A DNA stretch of 64,000 nt, taken from positions 19,212,529 through 19,276,528 of the forward strand of contig NC_052487.1 in assembly GCF_009730915.1 (NCBI RefSeq), written 5' to 3'. Source of the DNA: Dioscorea cayenensis subsp. rotundata (taxonomy: Eukaryota; Streptophyta; Magnoliopsida; Dioscoreales; Dioscoreaceae). The notes under the pieces were generated by a model. That model ran no database searches. It worked only from the letters and a program-made list of their open reading frames with translations, and had not been told where the DNA came from. Position 1 is the stretch's first letter, and every line of letters starts with the position of its first letter. Positions 13,460 through 24,900 of the stretch are shown in pieces. The translations under genes and the position numbers were made by a program.

Positions 13460-13986
13460 AAGACATTAAATACCAATTAAAATCTTTGAGTATATATATA
13501 TATATATATTATATCTTTATTTAGTTCAAACCAGTGACCATAGATTTGATTCACTCTAAATTGGATTTTAATTGATAATGAAAATAAAACACTAACAATT
13601 GCTTGACCTATTAAAATATTGGGTTACTTTAGTAAGGTATTCATTTTATAAAAGTCCCAAAATTAAAACCTATTCAAAACAGAGACAATATATTGTTAAA
13701 GTTTCTAACTTACTCACACTTCACATTTATATTCGTCCCTAACTTAAATTTTGACTTAGTCACACTCCACATTTATACCCATTCTTAACTTAAATTTTAA
13801 ATAGGAGTACTTATCATTTAATAAAAAAAAATTAAGAAAAAAATAAAAACAAGGCTGATGTGTGTTATTTATTTAGTTTATCTATTATTAGATTGCTAGG
13901 TTATTATAATCACTATCTTTAACACCTAGTATGTGTCTTTTTAATGATATAGTTTTATATTCAATCTTGGAATAAAATAAATTCCA

Positions 13987-14116
13987 ACATCACATTAATA
14001 TATATTTAATTATTATCAATATTAAATAATTATTTCCAATATAAATCCCAACAATTTGACATCACATTCATATATATTTAATTATTATCAAAATAGTAAA
14101 TAATTATTTGCAATAC
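13987..14116. repeat. Imperfect tandem duplication, about 72-bp period
   Basis: ACATCACATT starts at 13987 and again at 14059. Each is followed by ATATATTTAATTATTATCAA and a TAAATAATTATTT block. The second unit is slightly diverged. No coding content. Confidence 0.7.
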
Positions 14117-15052
14117 TCAAATCTCCACAACTACATATTCTTGCTCTCTTAATTCATTCAAGTAAAATTTAATTTAATTTAACCAACCAAATAACAAAGC
14201 CATCACAATGATAAACATAAAAAAATAAAAACAACAAAAAAACATTAAGAATACAATTTTTTTTTATTTAACTTGATTTAACTTAAAATAGGGCAGAATT
14301 ACAAAGATGCAATCAATGTTGAAAAAAATATATTTTTATTATTTATTTATCTAGATTAAATGGGACCCATACGAAACCATCAAAATCAAATACACAGCCC
14401 GCGGATATTTTTCACCCAATCCCGAAACGCTCGGGAAACGCCAAAAAAACAACATTTGTACTACATCAAAATTAGAGGGAAACGGGAAACGGTATTAAAG
14501 ATCTAAATTGCTCGACATGTCTTTCCAATTCCGGAAATACCCCCACATTAGTTCCATGTCACCCGTCCGAGTCCCTTTTATATTCCCGACATGTCCCCTT
14601 TCTCCATCTTCGACTCTACTCACTTCGACACAGTGACACTACCTTCCATTCTATTATCATCTTTTATTTAATTAATACATAAATAAATAAATATAAATAT
14701 AAAACAAACACATTTTTTTATGATAATAATAATAATGATGATAACATAAACAAGAGTTACAAATAATAACATTGAAATGCAGGGTTGGAATTGAAAAATT
14801 AGATGTAGAGAGCTCTTACATCTTCATCGAAATATTTACACAAAAACCGGAATATTTTTATCTAATTTTTTTTTAAGGTGAAACAAACCTTCAAAATAGA
14901 GCAAACACGTGGAAGACGACGTCCCAAACAACAGCTTCTGCTTCTTCTCCTTCGTTGAGATATTTACAGAAAAGACCCTGAGATTTTAAGATATTCACAT
15001 TGACCCAAAAAAATCATCGAAATTAAGAGTACCAGGTTCTTGCCGGCGGTGA

Positions 15053-16136
15053 TCACTGGAGAAGATCGGAAACCCAGGCGACGTCCGGCGAGGAGTTCTC
15101 CGGCTTCTCCAGGCCGCTTTCCTTGCTGAGCCTTTCGAACATCTTGGCTCGTAGAGCTCGGCCGGATTCCACCCTCTCGACGGGCTGGTTATCTTCGGGT
15201 TCCCATCGGTCGAGCCAGCTGCCGGCGCCGTTGATGGTGGAGCTCGTCGGAGTAGATGTTGCTGATCTTGGAGAGCCGAATGAGCATCCTCCTCCCACTG
15301 GGAAACCCCAGGAGTTGGGATGATGACTTCGCTTTGCTGAGCTGCAACTGCCTCAAGGATGCGAGCACCTCGTTCACGGATCCACCCAACGGGGCACGAC
15401 GCAGTGATGGGGCGCTGGGTGACATCGGAGGGGAGTCCGACGGCGGAGACAAAGGAGGTGAGGTTAGGGTTGAGGTTGGGGACGAGGAGAAGATGTTCTT
15501 AGGGAAGTAAGCATCAAGAACATGGTGACGAAGTGGAGATCCATCGTAGGAATCAACGGGGGTTTTGGGGCTGGGTACCTGAGACTGCGGGAGAACACGG
15601 AGCTGCTCCGGCGTGTGAGCGAAGAAGCACACGCGACGTCGACAAGCCGTGCCGTCCTTGCATGGCTGAGTCCGGTACCTCGCCGGATGAAGCCAGCACT
15701 CGAACACGCCGTGTGCGTACTCGCAAGCATCGCCGCGCTTGCAGCTTCCCTTGCGGAACTCCGGACACGCAGTGCCGGAGTAGTGGTACTTCCGGGGATC
15801 ACGGCGGCGAGCCTTCTCTCCGGGATGCGCGTAGGGACACTCAGTCCAGTCGTGTGAACGGCCGCGCGCGCATCGGCGTACCTTGAACTCGTACATCCGG
15901 AACTCGTCGCACGAGTAGGCGTCGAGCGGTGCGTCGATGTCGTCGTCATCGTCGAAGGCGTCGTTGGAGGGAAGGTATCGCTGGAGCGCGGCGAGGGTGG
16001 AGTCGCCGAGAAGGAAGCCCTCGCCGGCGAGGGCATGGTTGAAACCAACGCCGTCCGTTGGATCATCAAACATCGGCCACGGAGGAACGTGGATCGTCGG
16101 ATTGGTGTGCCTCCCTTCGCCCATCATCATCATCAT
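15053..16136 (-). CDS. Plant tandem CCCH zinc-finger protein (RR-TZF type), frameshifted near the C-terminus
   Basis: The gene is intronless, starting at ATG 16136 ([10 protein letters not shown]). The central domain has the plant RR-TZF layout: an Arg-rich segment ([16 protein letters not shown]), then C-X7-C-X5-C-X3-H, a 16-residue spacer, and C-X5-C-X4-C-X3-H ending [10 protein letters not shown]. Family members bind AU-rich or other RNA elements, shuttle between nucleus and cytoplasmic granules, and modulate ABA, GA and stress responses. The frame that begins at 16136 ends at 15189 (315 aa). However, the family's conserved C-terminal part ([25 protein letters not shown], ending WVSDLLQ) lies in the +1 frame and stops at 15053. 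Counting one surplus base between about 15294 and 15309 gives exactly 360 aa. I cannot tell a true mutation from a sequencing error. An Asp-rich stretch (DDDDD) and a Pro/Ser-rich segment flank the fingers. Confidence 0.88.
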
Positions 16137-16310
16137 TTCTAGGGTTTGGACGTGAGTGTTGTGAAGGTGATGGCAAGGCGAATATAAACTGAAGCACCGA
16201 ACCAGGGTTAGGGTTGGATTAACTAGAGTTAGTGTAACTAAGGTTAAAAAATAAACGCCGTTAAGATTGAAGCGGTGGGATAACAGGGGGGAAGGCTGAG
16301 GTGGTGAGGA

Positions 16311-16942
16311 CACGTGGCGGTTGCAGAGGGGGGGATGTCAGGCATGCGCATGGAGAGGCGGTCCTATTAGCAGCCACGTTTCACTGGACACTCCGGTAAA
16401 ATCCAAAGGCGGTGTACGAGGGCTCGTATTTGGATCCGAATCCGATTCGGTCCGGATCGGGTCCGGTTTGATCGGCCCGATGCGATGTCTCGGGATATGG
16501 TTTCCAGCGGATCACGAGGCGTGATTTTTGTTTTTGTAATTATTGATGCGTTCTATTAAAGTGCAGAGGGATTAGGATAACGATCGGGGGGTGGTGGACC
16601 CATCCAGGCCGTTCTTTCTTGATCGTACGGTTATGAAGTGGTCAGGCGTCAAATCAAACAAGACTGGGGCCCATTGCATTGAGTGGCATTCACTCCCGTG
16701 GCCGTGCCTGTGAATCCAAGATATCGCGGACCCCAACCCGGGTACGAATAAGTGCTCGCCACGTAGTGGGTTTAGGATAGGGATGGGGGATAATTTATCT
16801 GGTCCGTAGGTTGTGGGCATAGGGGGTATGAATGCGAGTTTGTACGGATAAGAACACGTGGCCAGCGCATTAGTTAAAAGGGACGGGAGGGTTAGTTGCG
16901 GACGTACACGTGGCTTTCTCTTTGAAAAAGTGGACACGTGGC
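16311..16942 (-). promoter_or_regulatory. Cluster of four CACGTGGC (G-box/ABRE) motifs upstream of the CCCH gene
   Basis: CACGTGGC occurs at 16311-16318, 16855-16862, 16907-16914 and 16935-16942, all in the upstream flank of the minus-strand CCCH gene. This is the core bound by bZIP (ABF/AREB) and some bHLH factors. The surrounding DNA (about 16300-17080) is markedly more GC-rich than the neighbouring spacer, as plant promoters near CpG-rich gene starts can be. ABA or light responsiveness is an inference. It would suit a family in which several members respond to ABA and stress. Confidence 0.55.
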
Positions 16943-17175
16943 GCGGTGGAGTGTCTCGTGATTCGCGACAAAGGGGTCTCATTTGATTCAGCTGCGGCTG
17001 ACGATGGGCTTTCTTGGCGGAGTTTGGACACCAGGTGGTGAGTTTAAGTGATGTGAGGGATGGTGATGTAACCGTCATGGCATAGCATGCCGGTGATGCA
17101 CCCGACTCACATTCCTATCATTCCATTTAATTTTTTTTTAATTCTTTTTAATTAATTTTTTAAAATATTATTTTT

Positions 17176-17827
17176 ACCTGAGGGTGACCATTCTCAACCC
17201 AAAACTCTATATTTTTTTTAATTTGATATGTCTTTATTAATTAAAAAATATATAATTAAATCATAGCTTATTAATTTAATTAAATTATAAAGTTATAAAT
17301 ATAATTTTAAAGAAATAAAAATAAATTTTAAAAAGAATTAAAAAAATAGAAATAAAAAATAGAAATTTTAAAAATTAAAAGCAAATATTAAAAACTAAAT
17401 TAAAAAAATTTAAAAAAACAGAAAATCAAAACCGAAAAATCAAAAAAATAAAAATAATATAAAATATAAATTTTAAAAATTAAAAGCAAAATTAAAAACT
17501 AAATTAAAAAAATTAAAAAAACAGAAAATCAAAACCGAAAATCAAAACAAAAATAAAAAATAAAATATAAAATATAAAATATAAATTTTAAAAATTAAAA
17601 GCAAAATTAAAAAAAATTAAAAAAACTGAAAATTAAAACTGAAATTGAAAACAGAAATAAAAAATAAAATTAATATTAAAATAACGTGGCTATAATGACG
17701 CGCAATATCCTGTGTGCACTGTAGCTAAATCTTATTTTGGTGCATAAAATGACGCTTGGTTGGAGATTTTTCTGCTCTAAATCCAACCCAAAGAGTCAAA
17801 TGTGACGCTAAGTTGGAGATGCCCTTA
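17176..17827 (+). mobile_element. Non-autonomous element, copy 1 of a family with an inverted partner at about 37125-37763
   Basis: The left end (GAGGGTGACCATTCTCAACC, then CCAAAACTCTATATTT) resembles the reverse complement of the right end of the 37-kb element (GAGTTTTGGATTAGAGATGG). Near the other end, GCAATATCCTGTGTGCACTG matches GCAATATCCTGCGTACCATT read in reverse at 37.2 kb. The right end is TTGGAGATGCCCTTA. The interior has three A-rich units starting at 17363, 17468 and 17583, sharing AAATTTTAAAAATTAAAAGC. No coding capacity. The exact ends and target duplication are not clear. Confidence 0.5.
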
Positions 17828-20800
17828 AAACTATAAGCATCATAAAGTTAAAGTCGGATGATATTTTACCTTATTAGGAAAAATAAAAATAAGATGTCCA
17901 AAACCACTTATTTCGAAATGGTTAACGGCATCAAAATAAATCTTTTTGTGTAACGTGTCAAATAGTAAGGGTTCGAGACCTTGTTCATGAGTGATGTCGC
18001 AACTCACTTACATACTATAAAAACAGTCATTTGTCACTTTTTTTAAAAAAAAATAAAAATAAAAAATAAGATATTTAAAAAGTTTTACAAAAAAGGCCTT
18101 TGTCTTGGGCACTTGAGTTGTATATGGAGTAAAATTTAATCGATTATATAAATGTTTAATCATAATCTAATTTTTTTTTTTATTTTTAGTTAAAAGTATG
18201 TAGATTAGACCATTAATTCTCAATTCATATACACATTCATATATAAAGCTGGTCAGTTTCATAAATAAAGAAAACTTTAATTATGTAAAATAAAAGACAT
18301 AATTTAGTTAAAAATATTAACTTCTGTCCACGTGCGCTCTTTAAAATAATTTATTTTAAAAAAATAGTAATTGTTATTAATTAATTTTAGTTTTAAGTGA
18401 GTTTTAGATTAAATAATAAAATAAATAAATAAATAAAGTTAAGGAATAGGGATGGTCCTGGACGAGGCCCGAGATTTTTAACTATTTATAGGAAGCCCAG
18501 ATTTGATAAGTATGGTCTACACCGTGTAGGTCATGCAATTAAGTGCTTGATTAAAACTAGTTCAAATAAATTATTAATAAATCTCTTTATTTAAATTATT
18601 TGTTTTTTTAATATATTAAAAAATATAGTAAAATCATTCCATGAAAATCATAAAATAATTAAGCAGTTTTCATCGATTTATTAAACCTCTTTGGTTTGGA
18701 TAGATAAATTCTCTTTACTTAAAATCAAATATTATGAAATTTTTTGGGTTGACTTGTGAATTTTATATATCAAGCTAAACCCAAATCATTTTCAGGTTGC
18801 TTGCTTGCTTGAACAAGCTTAATATTCTGGCTAAATTTTTTTTCTTTCATAGCATATCATTGCTTGGGATTTGAAGAAGAAAACCATTAAATGAAACTTT
18901 AGCTTGTTATAGGTTTGAGTTATTATATTAAACCATATGAGTTTGATTAAAAACTTTAAATTAATTTTGTTGAAAAAATGGAGCATTTTAAAACAACTTA
19001 AATAAAAGTTATTAATTTTTAAATATCTCCAAAGTTTTAACTCCTTGATTGAGGGTTTATTTACTTTGAAATCATATGAAGTAAAAAAAAAATGACATAA
19101 AAAATGATATTTTTTTGAAATAATTGAAAAATAATAATAATACATGTAGTTCTAAAAAATACACGTAACAAGGTTTTATATGTTACTAACTTTTCTTATT
19201 CTAGTAAAAAAATAATAATAATTTAAATATAAATAAAATAGTTAATGAATATGGGCGGTGAGAGATGTTTTTTTTTTTTCCTTTTTTAAGCATTGCATGG
19301 AAGCAAAGATCATGAGTTCAAAAAGCTGTGGACTAACCATTGGTATATATCCATGCTTTGTGATTGAGAGATTTTGAGTTTGAGTCATTCAGATTACAAT
19401 TTATTTTTTAAATCCCTATAAAAATTCTGTGTCATGAATATTTTATTTTTTTTTCAAGGTTATATAAAAAAAGAGTTTATCTCTAAAAATTCAGTTAAAT
19501 CCATTGTAATTTATATATTTTTTTACTCATTTATTTTTTACTTTGTTGTTTATCAATTTTATAAAAAAAAAAATTCAAAAGTCCACTCCGCACAAAGAAA
19601 AGAGTGAAAATAATAAATGTAGGCATTTACTCGAAAATCATTAAAACCTCACATGAAAAATGGCCCACTAAATCTCACATAATTACGTAGAGATAGTTGA
19701 AAGATGAGTTTGTGATGCTCTTGCTTGCCACCTTCTTTTGTTTACCTTTCATTTTTGAAGGCACAACACAATGTGGAACCACGTGCTAAGTTTCTCTTTA
19801 CTATTCATTAAGGTAATGTTTCATGAGTTGACACCCCAACCACTACAATTAGGGATGAAAGGTAGACAAGGAAATCCTAACCAAAATTATATTGGTTTCA
19901 ACATTATTTATCATATATATTTCACATATAATAATAAAACATAGTATATTGTTAAAATATATAAGTCTTGGATAAATTATTTTATTTTATTTTTAAATTT
20001 TTTTAAAAACATAGACCGATGATGCAAAAACATCCCTTTTTATAGGCTTTGTTAAAATTATCATCCCTATTTCTGATATTGATATTCATATTATATTTTA
20101 AAACAGCATGTTTTGAAAAAACTCTATTTAATTAAATATAATATTACAATCGAAAATGAGTTTCCAAATAATCTGGGTTAAGTATATATATATTATGTGG
20201 ATTTCAGTCTAATGTTTGAAGTTTATTAGTTTCTAACTCCTCATGTTTATTTTTAATGAAATACTTAGCATAAAAACAGTAATAATGATTCACTGGATCC
20301 CTAAATATATTTGAACAATCATTTGGAAATAATTCAAAACTTATGAAATTTCTCAATTGTTCTAAACAAATATGAAAAATTATAAGTTTTTATTTTTTTT
20401 AAAAAAAAAGATGACAAGCGCATGTCTTTATGATGCGTGAATTAATTGTGATATCACCCATTAGTTAATTCTTCAAATGAAAGATTCGAACCATCACCAC
20501 TCGTATGTCACACGAGATACTTTATTTTGATACTAATAATCACTTGAATCAAGTGATTTTGGCAAAAAATTATAACTCAACTCTGATCAAATTCGGCACA
20601 GTTTTAAACACTGTTAATTCGGTCCACTTCCCAAATTCCATTTGTTACTTGCACATTTATAAAGTGATAGGTAAAATTGTTTTAGTGGGAGATGCCATGC
20701 CTTGGCTTTGCTTTTTTTTGTTTCGAGTTTGAAGGGATTTAAAGAGAATGTGGAAAATGTGCTTAGATTTTATACTCTTAAGAACAAGGTATGAACAAAG

Positions 20801-21999
20801 GTTTGGCCTTGTGATCAAGTAAAGCAGTTGACAACCCAACCACAAGTAAAGGAAGTCATTGCCCTCCCATCAAGAGTTAACTTTATCACTTTCTTAAATT
20901 ACATTATCATTCTCAAGACAACAAGAATAGTGCATTGAGAAACCTTCTTTACAATTTTTCTATCAGAAAAATATTAAATTGTCTTGTCAATATAACTCAA
21001 TGACAAGATGTAGGAGTGCCAAACAGATTATATGTATGTGGTACAACCCACTTATTTTAAAAACATAAATAGAAAACTTTCATTATTTGAATTAAATTTT
21101 TTTTTATAACAAAATAGTGATAATATATTTTTGACGTAAACTCATGTTTGTCACATGAGCCTGGCATCTTCAAATGAGAGTGAATAATTGAATATTTACT
21201 TTCCGTGTTCTATGCACACTCCTGACTCTGTGATTTATCTAATTTATCAAAACTAGATATAAAAGTTCTATAGAGGAATTAATGATTTATAAGTTTATTG
21301 ACATTGAAGTCTTTAATACATAAGCGTGATTATAAGTTCGATTCTATGCCCCCACAATATAATAATATGTGATGCAATTAAAAAAACTTTCACTCAGCTA
21401 ACTTATATTTATAAATGAAAAATAAATAAAATAAAACCTCACTCAAGTGTAGTATATTAATGTGAATAATTACTTAACCGGTAGTGGTCCATTATGTACT
21501 AGATATGTGAAGTGAAAGGAGCTCCCTAGCAAAATTTGTGTGTAATTACGGTAATAAACCCTCAAAATTTGCCATATTCTTAACTTTTTAATTATTTAAA
21601 CTAAAAGGGGCTAAATCGTCAAATTTCCCCTTTAAATATAGGCTATAAAATAAAGTACAGGTCTTGCAGTTCATTGATTATCCCGAAAATTATTTAAAAT
21701 TCAAAGGGCTAAATTGCAAAACAGCCCTTGAAACACGACAAAATCTTGATGAGAATAATGCCAAAAGACTCCCTCCCTCTCATGCCGTAGTCTGTTATCG
21801 TACTCCGCCTACGTGGCACCCCTGGTCAACTCTCCGACCTTTGATGGGCCCCATCGGAGAAGCATCTCCGGCTCTTATTCTTCTCCCTTTTATGGCGGTG
21901 GCGATGATCCTGTTCACTTTCTAGCTTCTCCTTCTCCCTCTCCTCATCCTCTCCGCTGCTCGCCGTCACCGGCGCCGACGCCGGGAGTAATCTCCGGTG
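17828..21999. other. 4.2-kb gene-free spacer before the antiporter gene
   Basis: AT-rich sequence with many homopolymer and simple-repeat tracts and no recognisable protein in any frame. Fragments near 17950-18010 and 19310-19390 contain GGTTCGAGACC-like or GAGTTTGAGTC-like words reminiscent of SINE B boxes, but no complete element could be delimited. From about 21.75 kb the sequence turns GC-rich and is probably the promoter and 5' UTR of the antiporter gene. Confidence 0.55.
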
Positions 22000-24900
22000 A
22001 TGGGGGGTTGTTCGGTGGTTCGTGGATCTGCTGTGCTGTTGTTCTTGGTTTCTGTTTGTTCTTCTCGCGGAGGTCGCTCTTGTGTTTGCTGTTGATGAAG
22101 AGCGGCGTAACGTGACGGATAGCTTCGCGGACATCATCGATCGAGCGCTGCAGAAGGAGTTTCCTGAAAGCGAGCAGAATGGTGGGTGGGATTCGTCTGC
22201 TTTTAGATCTGTGGTTCTTTGATATTTTTTTTTCATGGTTAATGCTATTCTCAGTTTGTTGCAATGTAGGTGAGGATGAGGAGAGGGATTTTAGGGGCTG
22301 ATGTTGGAGTTAGTTAGGGTTTGGGAAATTTTTAGGGTTTGTGGAGAAATCAAAGAGAGATCCGTGGGTTTTAGCTTGGTTTATGGTGATTTTGTTTTGA
22401 AAAATGAATTCTGGTTTCAGGCAACTGAGAGATCTGAGTGAGAGTGTTTGATTATCGGGAGTGACAGTGGTGTTTAGTGGATGGAAATCTTTTGTTCGCA
22501 TTTTAGTTTATTAGCTCTGTTCATTGTGGAGCGCTTCTTGAGCAGATGAAGAATTTGTTGAGATTTGTATTATTAATATAATTCTTATTCATTTTGTCTG
22601 GCAGAGACTGAGTCGGGGAACTTCAACAGCAGTGTTGCTGAGAATCAGGTTTGCATCAGTAAATTAAAGAATGACTAAAATTATATTTTTGACCTGTAAA
22701 TTGCATATGAAAGGGTGATGTTGTTATAGGGTGGATGCTGTGTCTTTAATGTTATTTATGCTCAGCAGTTCTCCAGTGTATTGCTGTATTGCTTTGTGCC
22801 TTGATGTAGTTCTTCCTTGCTGTAGGAAATCTTAACTTTTAAGAACCAGTTGTCCTCCTGCAGTCTCGTTATTAATTTTTATGTATTGAGAAACTTATGA
22901 AGAAGTGCAAATTGAAGTCAGTTTTCGAAGTAACTTTCATGGATTCATTTTATGCATATTTTCCCTTCTGTAGGCTGTTCTTGAGACCGTTGCTCGAGTT
23001 ACAACAAAGAAAAATGAGACCAAAGAAGATAAGTATGTTCATTTTCTTTAGTTTCAAATATTTACAAACTCTATTGATTGGGTCTTCAGTTTTGTCTAAA
23101 TTCTCTATTTGATATTCTTTTATCTTTTTATACAGGTCATTCCAACTCCATGATGTGTTCAATTTGGATAATGAGAATAGGGCAGATGACATGCCCACCC
23201 TAATAGATCGCAAGGTGCATATACAAGGAATTTTTTTTTTTTTTTTCCAGATAGTTTTTTAATAGTTGATATATGGTTTCCTTAACATTAGCTTACTTCT
23301 TTGAAAGTTAACAAGTAACGGAAATATCACCTACTTTTTTGGTGCAGGATAATGTCTTTATTATATCAAACCCAAAGTCAAAATATCCTATGCTGCAGTT
23401 GGACCTGAGGTGGTCTCTAGAACTTATGGTCCTTTTTCTTTTTTTCTTTTTGTGGCTTGGCTCCAGCCACATATAATCAAGTGACGATTCTTTTCCTGCA
23501 GGTTGATATCTGATCTTGTAGTGGTGATTGTCTCTGCAACCTGCGGTGGCATTGCCTTTGCCTGTGCAGGACAACCTGTATGAGTTGGAGAACAGTTTAT
23601 TTATCTATAGAATGCATTGATCAGAAGAATGAATGAATACATCTCCAGTGCTTTTGTTGATTGCTAACTTATTTGACCTTTTCCTTTTTTCCAGGTGATT
23701 ACTGGTTATTTGCTAGCAGGTTCTATTATTGGACCTGGAGGTTTTAGCTTTGTCAGTGAGATGGTTCAAGTAAGGTGCTTTTACTTTTGTAGCTGATATA
23801 AGTTTGAGTTAAGTTGAAAACTCTGCAATTAGGTTATTGTGTTTTCGGTTAGGTTGACCACAATATTTTCACCATCAGGTGAAGAGTTGAATGAACTTTT
23901 CATGGTTGAGAATCAACTTTATACCGATTGATTAAATCATTTTAATATAATTTCATGGATATTACCTTAGTTTATGTGGCCTACCTGCAAGTCCAATTAT
24001 TATGTAAAAATTTGTTATTGCTGTGCAACACTTTATGCATAGACGATCAGCTTATTTATGCAATAAGTGAGGACTTTGATGGTCATCATCTTTTGGGATT
24101 TATTCCCTCAGGCTTGGAGTGTATGCAAAATGTGAATGCAGCTGTGCCGTAGAATGCATGTCAAATTCTTCTTTTTCTTTAGAGCCCTACCTTGATAGAA
24201 ACTAAAATTAAAGCTAGAGAAATTCCATCAAATTGAGTTACATGTCCTGCCTCTCTGACCAAGCAAGAAGGCTCAAGGGAGGTTATTAATTTAGGTTTAT
24301 AGTGATAATAGTCATTGAAGGAAATATTGCCATGGTGTAACTCAATGAGCCTCTTCCATCGTCACTGTTGTAAACACCTTTGGATTCTGATGCTCAGAAG
24401 AAATGTTGAGTTTGTGGTTACTGGTTAGAATGGGTAGCTGGAATGGACTGATTTTATTGTTGCCAAACATTCTTGTTCTAAAAGTTTGTTCTATTCAGCT
24501 TTTTGTCGGGTATAATTATTAATAAATATGCTACTTCAATTTTCATGCCAGAAGTTTGTGTTTTTATATCTCTAATACGATTGTGAGTGCTTTGTGATGC
24601 ATCCATTATTACTCCTATTTAGATTTATGAGGATTTCAGTAGACAATAGTTGCATAACAAGGCTCACAATATGCATAATTAATATCTAATATTGACACTT
24701 CATGTCATTCCCGAACTCAAAGGAGTCATTTGTCTTTATCTGATTACTCTAAACTGCCTATTTTAATATTTTCTCCTTTTTTTCATTCTTGTCTGCATCT
24801 TTGCTTGCAGGTTGAGACCGTGGCTCAGTTTGGGGTTATATTTCTTCTTTTTGCACTGGGATTGGAGTTCTCTACAACGAAGGTTTACCCCAAATTCCAA

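Larger units (their letters stand above)
6444..15052. other. 8.6-kb gene-free spacer between syntaxin and CCCH genes
   Basis: The first 200-300 bases are the likely syntaxin 3' UTR. After that I see only AT-rich DNA with stops in all frames. Recognisable items are a MITE-like element at 10431-10821 and two tandem duplications near 13.4 and 14.0 kb, listed separately. Short open stretches near 8127-8312 and 8461-8652 on the minus strand have no recognisable domain. The last roughly 300 bases before 15052 are probably the 3' UTR of the CCCH gene. Confidence 0.6.

Noticed and set aside
15256..15886. Plus-strand open stretches across the CCCH gene
   Set aside because: Antisense shadows of a GC-rich exon. 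The opposite strand encodes the conserved zinc fingers.
16572..17078. 168-codon open stretch on the minus strand upstream of the CCCH gene
   Set aside because: It lies in a GC-rich flank where stops are rare, has no domain or repeat-family similarity, and overlaps the G-box cluster. Best explained as promoter sequence.
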